Shown one piece after another: positions 55,516-62,965 of a stretch of DNA of 64,000 nucleotides (the stretch's first letter is position 1; every line of letters starts with the position of its first letter). The translations under genes were made by a program, and so were the position numbers. The notes under the pieces are model-generated. The model was not told where the DNA came from, made no database searches, and worked only from the letters and a program-made list of their open reading frames with translations. This stretch comes from AC-32 sp963719275 (lineage in GTDB: Bacteria > Actinomycetota > Thermoleophilia > Gaiellales > Gaiellaceae), in contig CAVRBT010000004.1 of NCBI GenBank assembly GCA_963719275.1, positions 1 to 64,000 of the forward strand, read 5' to 3'.

Positions 55516-58503
55516 GTGGAAGACGGGTCGCAACCGGCGGTGCCGAGCCCGCTCGACCCTCTGGGTCTCTATGCCGCGCATACTGGTGACGTCGAGCGGA
55601 AGCTGGCAACGGTGCTCTTTGTCGACCTGGTCGGATCGACGGCGCTTGTCGCCGGGTCCGATCCGGAGGTCGCGCGCCGCCGCGTCACGCAGTTCTTCGA
55701 GCTGGTCTCGGGCATCATCGACGCGCACGGCGGCACCGTCGAACGGTTTGCCGGCGATGCGGTGATGGCCGCCTTCGGCGTGCCTCGGGCGCACGAGGAC
55801 GACGCCGAGCGGGCGCTGCGCGCGGCGATGGAGGTCCGCGACGGCGTCGCAGAGCTCGACCTTGAGTGCCGCGTCGGGGTCGAGGCCGGCGAGATCGTGT
55901 CCGACGAGACCGACACGACGTTTGCGACCGGCCAGGCGGTGAATGCCGCGGCCCGGTTGCAGCAGCTCGCCGAGACGAACGAGATCTTGGTCGGGCCCGG
56001 CGCACATCGGCTCGCGTCGGGCGTCGCCGAGCTCGAGGCGAGCGGGCTCCGTCGCCTCAAGGGCTTCTCCCAACCCGTCCCGGTCTGGCGCGCGGTGGCG
56101 GTGTCAGACCTCGGCCGCCGGATCGCCGTCTCGCGGGTCACGCCGCTGGTCGGGCGCGAGGTCGAGCTCGCGCTCCTGCGGAACACGTTCGAACGGACCA
56201 TTCGCGACCGCCGCGCGCATCTCGTGACCATCTACGGCGAGCCCGGAGTCGGAAAGAGCCGCCTGGCACGGGACTTCGTCGCCGGCCTCGAGGACGCAAC
56301 GGTCTTCGTGGGTCGCTCCCTCCCGTACGGCGAAGGAATCACCTATTGGCCGCTGGCCGAGATGGTCAAGGCGTCAGCCGGGATCGTCGACGACGACCCG
56401 TCCGACCACGCTCGCGAGAAGCTCCGCGCCCTCTGTCCGGAGGAGGCAGTCGCAGACCTGCTCGCCCTTGCATGCGGGCTCGTCGAGGGGCGCGGAATCG
56501 ACGCCGGTGCCCAGGAGATCGCATGGGCGGCAGGGGAATGGGCGGAAGGCCTCGCGGCGGGCGGCCGGCCGCTCGTTCTCGGCTTCGAGGACGCCCACTG
56601 GGCCGAGGAGCCGTTGCTCGACCTGATCGAGCACCTCGCTAGCCGCGTGCGCGACGCGCGAGTGCTCATCCTTTGCCTCGCCCGGCCCGAGCTGCTCGAC
56701 GTGCGCCAGGGCTGGGGCGGCGGTCGGGTCCGCGGAGCGACGATGGAGCTCTTGGCGCTCACGGACGAGGACGCCGACCAGCTCGTCGCCGCGCTGCTCG
56801 TCGACGCCGCGGTGACTCCTGAGCTGCGCCGCGAGGTTCTCGAGAAAACCGAGGGCAACCCGCTGTACGTCGAGGAGACCGTCCGAATGCTCACGGAGGG
56901 CCCTGGGAGGCAGGTCGCCATCCCTGACACCGTCCAGGCGCTGATCGCAGCCCGGGTCGACGGGCTTCCGCGTTCGGCCAGGAACGTCCTCCGACGGGCT
57001 GCGGTCATCGGCCGCATCTTCTGGCGGGGCGCAGTCGCTGACCTCTCGAGCGATATCGACGACCTCGACGGCGTGCTGGAGACGCTGCTTCTACAGGACT
57101 TCATCCTGAGGGAGCCGCGATCCTCGATCAGCGGCGAGGAGGCGTTCCGCTTCAAGCACATCCTCACCCGCGAGATCGCCTACTCGGGCCTGACGAAGTC
57201 CGTGCGCGCAGAGCTTCATGCGGCCTTTGCCGCCTGGCTCCGTAAGCGCGGTGTCGAGGACCTGGTCGAGATCCGCGCCCACCATCTTGACCGGGCGGTG
57301 ACGCTTCGGACCGAGCTTGAAGGCGCTACACCCCACGAGCTCGCGCACGAGACCGCCGTGGCGCTCGAGGCGGCGGGGGTGCGCGCCCTCGCGCGGGAGG
57401 CGAACCGTGCCGGCCGCCATCTGCTTCTGCGCTCGGTCGAGCTCGATCCGACGCTGGAGAGGCGCTACCAGGCTGCGCGTGCGGCGTGGCGCCTCGACGA
57501 CATCCCGGCCGTCGTGGTGGAGATGGAATGCGTGCGCGCCGACGCGCAGGCCTCGAAGAACAAGGCCATAGAAGGGCGCGCGCTGCTCGCGCTCGGGCAG
57601 GTGATCGCGTTCCGCGACTCAGACGCGACGCGATCGCGCGAACTGGTTGAGAAGGGCCTCGCCGTGCTCGAGCCAGACGACGTGATCGGCCGCTTGGACG
57701 GGCTCAGGCAGCTGTCGACGCTTGCCAAGTGGGTGGGCGACCGCAAAGGGTCCCGCCGGTTCGCGCTTCAGGCGTTTGACGCCGCCGAGACCACGGGGCG
57801 ACACGACCTGATGGCGTGGGCGGCGAACGGCCTCGCGTCGAGTTACCTCGCGGAGCACGATCTCGACCGGGCGGAGGAGCTGGCGAACAAGGCGCACCGG
57901 CTCGCCGAGAAGAGCGGCGCCATCGTGCCGCGAGGCCAGGCGCTGCACGTCCTCGGGCACGTCGCCGAGCTGCGGGGAGATGCCGAGGAAGCGGTCGAGC
58001 TCTACGAGCAGGCGATCGGGCTGTTTGCCGAGGCCGGCGCAGCGCTCGACCACGCGCGCAACCTCAATTTCCTGGGCGAGCTCGTCATGACGATGGGCGA
58101 CCCCGAGCGAGGCGAGCGGCTCACCTGCGAGGCGATCGGGATGCTGAAGCCCCTGGGCGACCGTGGCTACCTGTGCGAGAGTCAGCGGATCCTCGCCGAG
58201 GCCCTGGTGAGGCAGGGCAGGATCGACGACGGCGAGCGGTACGCGCTCGAGGCGATCGAAACGGTTGGCCCGCAGGACGTCATGTCCCTTGCCACGACGC
58301 GCATGGCGCTTGGAGTCCTGCGAGCCGCGCAGGGCCGGGACGAGGAGGCCGAAGGGCTGCTCCGGGAGGCGGTTGAACGCGCGGTTGATGTTGCGCCCGG
58401 CTTCGTCCAGGAACTCGCGACCGACCGGCTTGCCGAGTTCCTCAGGACGCGTGGCCGCGACGAGGAGGCTGCACAGCTCAACTCCCTCGAGATCGTGGGC
58501 TAG
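55516..58503 (+). CDS. Adenylate cyclase/AAA ATPase/TPR signalling protein
   Basis: Cytoplasmic protein of 995 aa, GTG start. Residues 28-190 form a class III cyclase: VLFVDLVGST with metal-binding Asp37, VERFAGDAVMAAFG with Asp81 and NAAARLQQL. The usual Lys before the second Asp is Arg77. Residues 210-560 are a STAND-like AAA ATPase with Walker A GEPGVGKSR (about 240-248) and PLVLGFEDAHWAEEPLLD. The remaining 430 residues are TPR-like helices (LAEHDLDRAEELANKAHRLA). It may make a cyclic nucleotide or act as an ATP-dependent signal hub. Stop overlaps the convergent LuxR gene as CTAG. Confidence 0.9.
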   Translation: MEDGSQPAVPSPLDPLGLYAAHTGDVERKLATVLFVDLVGSTALVAGSDPEVARRRVTQFFELVSGIIDAHGGTVERFAGDAVMAAFGVPRAHEDDAERALRAAMEVRDGVAELDLECRVGVEAGEIVSDETDTTFATGQAVNAAARLQQLAETNEILVGPGAHRLASGVAELEASGLRRLKGFSQPVPVWRAVAVSDLGRRIAVSRVTPLVGREVELALLRNTFERTIRDRRAHLVTIYGEPGVGKSRLARDFVAGLEDATVFVGRSLPYGEGITYWPLAEMVKASAGIVDDDPSDHAREKLRALCPEEAVADLLALACGLVEGRGIDAGAQEIAWAAGEWAEGLAAGGRPLVLGFEDAHWAEEPLLDLIEHLASRVRDARVLILCLARPELLDVRQGWGGGRVRGATMELLALTDEDADQLVAALLVDAAVTPELRREVLEKTEGNPLYVEETVRMLTEGPGRQVAIPDTVQALIAARVDGLPRSARNVLRRAAVIGRIFWRGAVADLSSDIDDLDGVLETLLLQDFILREPRSSISGEEAFRFKHILTREIAYSGLTKSVRAELHAAFAAWLRKRGVEDLVEIRAHHLDRAVTLRTELEGATPHELAHETAVALEAAGVRALAREANRAGRHLLLRSVELDPTLERRYQAARAAWRLDDIPAVVVEMECVRADAQASKNKAIEGRALLALGQVIAFRDSDATRSRELVEKGLAVLEPDDVIGRLDGLRQLSTLAKWVGDRKGSRRFALQAFDAAETTGRHDLMAWAANGLASSYLAEHDLDRAEELANKAHRLAEKSGAIVPRGQALHVLGHVAELRGDAEEAVELYEQAIGLFAEAGAALDHARNLNFLGELVMTMGDPERGERLTCEAIGMLKPLGDRGYLCESQRILAEALVRQGRIDDGERYALEAIETVGPQDVMSLATTRMALGVLRAAQGRDEEAEGLLREAVERAVDVAPGFVQELATDRLAEFLRTRGRDEEAAQLNSLEIVG

Positions 58504-61367
58504 TTCGTCTCGGCGAGCGCCCCCGCCAGCTGCGAGCGCGAGCTGATCCCGAGCTTGCGGTAGACGCTCGAGAGGTGCACCTCGACCGTCTTCGGGGTGA
58601 CGAACAGCTCCTGGGCGATCTCGCGGTTGGTCGGCCCTTCGGCTGCCAGCTCGGCCACCCGCCGCTCGCTCGGAGTGAGCGACTCGAGCCCGCTGAGCGC
58701 GATCCGGCGTGGACGCGCTCCGGTCGCCAGCAGCTCGCTCTCGGCCTGCGCGGCGAGCGGGATCGCACCGCAGATCGTGGCCAGCTCGACTGCGCGGCGC
58801 AGCTGCTCGCGCGCCTTGGTGCGCTGGTTGGCCCGCCGCAGGGCCGCCCCCAGCTCGGTGCGCGCCTTGGCATGCTCGAGCTTGGCAGGCGAACCTGCCA
58901 GCAGCTCGACCGCCTCCTGCAGGAGCGCCAGCCCTCGCTTGCCGCCCTCGACTAGCCCGGCCGCCCGCAGCGCCGCCCCCAGCGCTCGCGGCGCCCCCCA
59001 GACTCGGGCCACCTCGAGCTCCTCGCGGGCAAGTGCCGCCGCCTCATCGGGCCGATCGAGCTGAAGCAGGCCGAGTGCGGCCTGCGAGCGCCAGGGCATG
59101 AACGCCGGGTTGCGCCCGCCGACCGCCTCGAAGCTGCGGCCGGCCTCCAGCAGCTGCTCGAGACCGCCCGGGAGGTCGCCGCGCAGCATGCGCAGGCGTG
59201 CGCGGCTGCTCAGGTACGTGAACGTCGGTGCATCGTCGGGCGCGGGCTCGCCCGCGTCGGCGAAGACCTTCGCGGCGTCGTCCAGCTTGCCCTGCTCCAT
59301 CAGCGCGTCCGTCTGGATGTAGATGAACGAGTCGAGCAGATGGAACCCCCACTCGCGGCAGGCTGCGAACGCGGCTTCCGCCTCGGCTTCGGCTTCGGCC
59401 AGGTCTCCTCGGAACAGGAGGGCCTGCGCACGGAAGAACTTCGCCGAGGCAAATGCGGTGGCCGAGCCCCTGAGGTGTGCCTCAGTGAGCACGGCGTCGT
59501 AGAGGGCGGGCGCATCCTCTTCGTCCGCCATTGCCAAGACCATCCCTGCGCGGATCAGCGGCCCGCCGCCGCTGTCCGCCCTGAGCAGCGTGTCTCCACC
59601 GAGCGCCCTCCGGGCAATCGGCACCGTGATCGCGGCCGGCGCTCCTGACCGCGCATCGTAGAAGGCAAGCAGCCCGAGCAGCATCTTCTCGCCGAGCGAC
59701 GTGTCGCCCCCGTGGCGACGAACCTGGTCGAGCCGCCGCGCGGCGCTCTCCTTCAGGGGTGGGTGGAAGATCCCGTTGCTGATGAGGCCCGCCTCGAGGA
59801 CGCGATCGAGCTCCGGGTCGGCTCCGGCGAGCTCGTCCACCGCCTGCTTGAAAACGGCGTCCGACTCGTCGAGGCGGTGAAGGTAGAAGAGCTGAAAGCC
59901 GAGCAGTGCCGCGATCTCGGCCCTCTTCTGGGGGTCGTCGATCAGCCCAAGCGCCTCGGCGAGGTGCTCGACGGAGGCGCTGCCGTCGACGAGCGTCTCC
60001 ACGGCACCCAGCTCCAGCAAGAACTGGGTTCGCTCCGACTCGGGCGGGGGCTCGACGAGCGCTCGGCGTAGATAGGCGACCGCACTGTCCGAGGCGCCGC
60101 GCGTGACCGCCTTGCGGGCCGCCTCTCTGAGCGCTGCGACGACCTCCGGATCGCCAGCGGGTGGAACGAGCAGCAGATGGGCGGCGATCCGCTCTGAATC
60201 TGCGTGCGACTCGGTGAGGAGCTTCGCCGCGCGAGCGTGGCCGGCTTCTAGCTCGAGCAGGGACAGCGTCTCCTCGACAGCCGAACGGACGAGTGGGTGG
60301 ACAAAGCCGAGTGGCAGCTGTGGGCGCACGACGTCGACCCGTGCCAGGTCGGCCATCGCCTGCGCTGCCGAGCGCTGGTCGAGTTCGGCGAGCTCGGCCG
60401 CGCGGTGCGGATCGACCTCCTCGCCGAGGATCGCGACCGCGCGCGCGAGTCGGATTGCGTCCGACGAGATGCGCGCGAGGCGGGTGGCAAGGGCGCGCGA
60501 TCCGGCGAGGGCCGCGACCTCGCCGAGACGATCGATGTTCCCTTCGGTGGGCTCGACCCCTTCGGCGACGATCCAGTGCCGCAGCTCCCGCAACAGCTGC
60601 GGATTGCCCCCCGTCAGCTCGTGGCACGCCTCGCAGAAGGCGTCGTCCGCGTCCGCCGACACGCTTTCGCGGACGAGCTGGGCGGTTGCCGCCGCGCTCA
60701 GCGGTGCCGGCTGGATGATGGTCGCCAGTGGATCCGCGACGATCTGCGCGAGGAGCGCCGGGGCTTCTCCCGGCTCGGCCGGTCGCACCCCGACCACGAT
60801 CGACACGTCGACGTCCTCCATCCGAGGCAAGAGGTACGCCAGCCAGCGCAGCGACGGGGCGTCGCACCAGTGCAGGTCGTCGACGGTGAGCAGGAGCGGT
60901 GTGTCGGCGGCGGCGTTGGCAGTCAGCCAGTAGAGGCCGTGGAGGATCGCGAGCGGAGTGTCAGTCCCGGTCTCGGCCTCCAGCTGGGCGGGCTCGAACA
61001 GCGAGTTCGTGAGCTTCGCGGCTCCGGTCAGTACCTGGCCGCGCTCCTGGTCGGACAGCTGTGCGAGGAACGGCTCGAACAGCTGCCGCACGACCCCGAA
61101 CGAGAACCGGCTCTCCAGCTCGGAGCCACGTGCTGCGAGCACCCGGGTCCCCGCGTCTCGTGCTCGCGACCGGACCTCGAGGATCAGCGAAGTCTTGCCG
61201 ATCCCCGGTGGCGCCTCGATCGCGAGTAGCCTGCTGAGCCCGAGCTCCCCGCCGACCAGCGCGTCGAGCACGGCCAGCTCGCCATCGCGTTCGAGCAACG
61301 GATCGAGCCGCAGAGCGAGCGGTTTCTCGGCGGGGTCGGGGCTGTCCCCCTCCCGGACCGCCGACAT
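58500..61367 (-). CDS. LuxR-family AAA regulator (LAL type)
   Basis: Large regulator of 955 aa. Walker A is EAPPGIGKTS (about 51-60), Walker B LLLTVDDLHWCDAP, and an ATPase C-lobe follows (ELTGGNPQLLRELRHW). Residues 400-880 are helical TPR-like repeats. The C-terminal LuxR HTH reads LTPSERRVAELAAEGPTNRE, then IAQELFVTPKTVEVHLSSVY and RKLGISSRSQLAG. LAL proteins activate transcription when a ligand loads the sensor repeats. ATG 61367 overlaps the stop of a 19-aa upstream ORF. It is convergent with the cyclase/AAA gene. Confidence 0.9.
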   Translation of the reverse strand: MSAVREGDSPDPAEKPLALRLDPLLERDGELAVLDALVGGELGLSRLLAIEAPPGIGKTSLILEVRSRARDAGTRVLAARGSELESRFSFGVVRQLFEPFLAQLSDQERGQVLTGAAKLTNSLFEPAQLEAETGTDTPLAILHGLYWLTANAAADTPLLLTVDDLHWCDAPSLRWLAYLLPRMEDVDVSIVVGVRPAEPGEAPALLAQIVADPLATIIQPAPLSAAATAQLVRESVSADADDAFCEACHELTGGNPQLLRELRHWIVAEGVEPTEGNIDRLGEVAALAGSRALATRLARISSDAIRLARAVAILGEEVDPHRAAELAELDQRSAAQAMADLARVDVVRPQLPLGFVHPLVRSAVEETLSLLELEAGHARAAKLLTESHADSERIAAHLLLVPPAGDPEVVAALREAARKAVTRGASDSAVAYLRRALVEPPPESERTQFLLELGAVETLVDGSASVEHLAEALGLIDDPQKRAEIAALLGFQLFYLHRLDESDAVFKQAVDELAGADPELDRVLEAGLISNGIFHPPLKESAARRLDQVRRHGGDTSLGEKMLLGLLAFYDARSGAPAAITVPIARRALGGDTLLRADSGGGPLIRAGMVLAMADEEDAPALYDAVLTEAHLRGSATAFASAKFFRAQALLFRGDLAEAEAEAEAAFAACREWGFHLLDSFIYIQTDALMEQGKLDDAAKVFADAGEPAPDDAPTFTYLSSRARLRMLRGDLPGGLEQLLEAGRSFEAVGGRNPAFMPWRSQAALGLLQLDRPDEAAALAREELEVARVWGAPRALGAALRAAGLVEGGKRGLALLQEAVELLAGSPAKLEHAKARTELGAALRRANQRTKAREQLRRAVELATICGAIPLAAQAESELLATGARPRRIALSGLESLTPSERRVAELAAEGPTNREIAQELFVTPKTVEVHLSSVYRKLGISSRSQLAGALAETN

Positions 61368-61426
61368 CAGTCGGCGCGAACCCGCCCGGCGAACGTCAGT
61401 TCCAAGGGCTTGATCTCGAGCGCCAT
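61367..61426 (-). CDS. 19-aa upstream peptide coupled to the LuxR/AAA gene
   Basis: ATG 61426 lies six bases after an AAAGGAGGG ribosome site and encodes MALEIKPLELTFAGRVRAD. Its TGA overlaps the LuxR/AAA ATG as TGATG. The LuxR/AAA gene has no ribosome site of its own, so it is probably translated by re-initiation after this peptide. It could be a leader peptide that adjusts regulator levels or merely a coupling device. Confidence 0.6.
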   Translation of the reverse strand: MALEIKPLELTFAGRVRAD

Positions 61427-61503
61427 CGCCCTCCTTTCGACATCGGCGGGAGGCTCGCGACAGTCTAGGCGGGAGGGGCTATCGCCGCCTGGGGTCGGGC
61501 TCC

Positions 61504-61546
61504 CGAAAGGCTAGGGGAAACGTTGGGGGGCTTCCACGAGGCGGTA
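61504..61546 (+). promoter_or_regulatory. Recurrent CTAGGG-type motif, copy 3
   Basis: CGAAAGGCTAGGGGAAA, then CGTTGGGGGG, CTTCCACGAGGCGG and TACG. It begins 67 bp before ATG 61571 of the small gene heading the MFS/MMPL-2 unit and lies 78 bp from the divergent 19-aa ORF. Over the first 40 bp it differs from copy 2 at only a few positions. Confidence 0.65.
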
Positions 61547-61570
61547 CGCGTGCGTCGGCGGGCAGTCTCG

Positions 61571-61843
61571 ATGCGGATCATGAGTCTTCTCACCGAACAC
61601 CGGAGCCCCGAGACGCAGACGAGCTCGCGTCGTCCCCCTGGTTCCTGGCGCGAGCTCGCGTCTCGGCACTCGGCCGGCATCACGGTCGGCCTGTACTGGC
61701 AGTCCGACGACGACGAGGTCTTCGTGGAGGTCGCTGACGAGCAGACGGGCGAGCTCTTCGTCCTCGAGCCACCGAAGAGCGCCGCCCTGTCGGCCTTCTA
61801 CCACCCGTACGCGCTCTGGCCGCGGGACGGAGACAGCTCGTGA
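61571..61843 (+). CDS. Small conserved protein heading an exporter unit
   Basis: Protein of about 90 aa from ATG 61571 (ATG 61580 is also possible). The core reads WRELASRHSAGITVGLYWQS, then DDDEVFVEVADEQTGELFVL and EPPKSAALSAFYHPYALW. It is soluble and beta-rich without a known motif. Its stop overlaps the GTG start of the MFS gene (GTGA), so they are coupled. It may be an accessory factor, but this is inference from position. Confidence 0.7.
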   Translation: MRIMSLLTEHRSPETQTSSRRPPGSWRELASRHSAGITVGLYWQSDDDEVFVEVADEQTGELFVLEPPKSAALSAFYHPYALWPRDGDSS

Positions 61844-62907
61844 GCGCCTCGCAGCACCGCAAGTGGTTCGCGCTGGCGCTCCTGTGCGCCGCCCAGTTCG
61901 TGGTCGTACTCGACATCGCGGTCGTGAACGTGGCGCTGCCGTCGATCAAGGACGATCTCGGGTTCTCGGAGGCGAACCTGCAATGGGTGATCAGCGCCTA
62001 CGCGCTCGTCTTCGGAGGCTTCCTGCTGCTCGGAGGGCGCCTGGCCGACATCCTCGGGCGCAGGCGCGTCTTCTTCGCCGGGCTGATCGTCTTCTCGGTC
62101 GGCTTGCTGCTCTGCGGCCTGGCCTGGAACGAAGCGTCGCTCATCGGCGCGCGCGCGATCCAGGGCCTGGGCGCGGCGGCGATCACGCCCTCCGCGCTCT
62201 CGATCGTGACCACGACCTTCACCGAGGGCCGCGAGCGCAACATCGCGCTCGGCGCATGGGGCGCAGTTGGCGGCTTCGGCGCCGTGGCTGGCGTCCTGCT
62301 CGGCGGCGTCCTGACTCAGCTCCTGTCGTGGGAGTGGATCTTCTTCGTGAATGTCCCGGTCGGTGCGGCCGCGCTCGTGCTCACGCCGATCCTGCTGACC
62401 GAGAGCCGCGATGCGCGTGGTCACAGCCACGATGTGCCCGGAGCCGTGCTCGTTACCTCCGGCCTCGTGCTCCTGGTGCTGGCGATCACCCAGGGACAGC
62501 AGTGGACTTGGGGCTCGGCGCGCACGATCGGGGTCTTCGTCGCGTCGGCGGTGCTGCTCGGCGCCTTCGCGGTATGGGAGCACCGGCAGCGGGACCCGCT
62601 GGTCCCGTTCTCGATCTTCCGCCTGCAGACGCTGACGGCGGCGAACGTGGCCGGCTTCATCATGGGCACGGCGCTGTTCTCGATGTTCCTGATCCTGACG
62701 CTGTACATGCAGCAGGTGCTCGGGTACTCGCCGCTCAAGACGGGTGTCGCCTACCTGGCGGTCGCGGCCACGTCGGTCTTCTGGGCCGGCGCCGCGATCG
62801 CCTTTGCCGGAGTCCTCGTGTCGATCTTCCCGGTTCGCACCAGGGATCTGAAGCCGCAGGAGGCCACGGTCGCTGAGCCGGAGCTCGTCACAAGTCAGGC
62901 GGCCTAG
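61840..62907 (+). CDS. DHA2-type MFS exporter with an internal in-frame deletion
   Basis: Membrane protein of 355 aa of the EmrB/QacA group. N-terminal features are normal: VVVLDIAVVNVALPSIKDDL, the A motif GGRLADILGRRRVFFAGL, ARAIQGLGAAAITPSALSIV and motif C GAVAGVLLGG. After PLKTGVAYLAVAATSV (about residue 310) the sequence jumps to FWAGAAIAFAGVLVSIF and the C-terminal tail. Intact relatives have roughly 460-500 aa, with four to five helices between these points. The frame is kept, so a protein may be made but is probably non-functional. Start GTG 61840. Confidence 0.8.
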   Translation: MSASQHRKWFALALLCAAQFVVVLDIAVVNVALPSIKDDLGFSEANLQWVISAYALVFGGFLLLGGRLADILGRRRVFFAGLIVFSVGLLLCGLAWNEASLIGARAIQGLGAAAITPSALSIVTTTFTEGRERNIALGAWGAVGGFGAVAGVLLGGVLTQLLSWEWIFFVNVPVGAAALVLTPILLTESRDARGHSHDVPGAVLVTSGLVLLVLAITQGQQWTWGSARTIGVFVASAVLLGAFAVWEHRQRDPLVPFSIFRLQTLTAANVAGFIMGTALFSMFLILTLYMQQVLGYSPLKTGVAYLAVAATSVFWAGAAIAFAGVLVSIFPVRTRDLKPQEATVAEPELVTSQAA

Positions 62908-62965
62908 GTGTCTTTCGAATGGAGTGCCGAACGTCTTGAGAACAAACGACGACGGGGGAGCTGAG

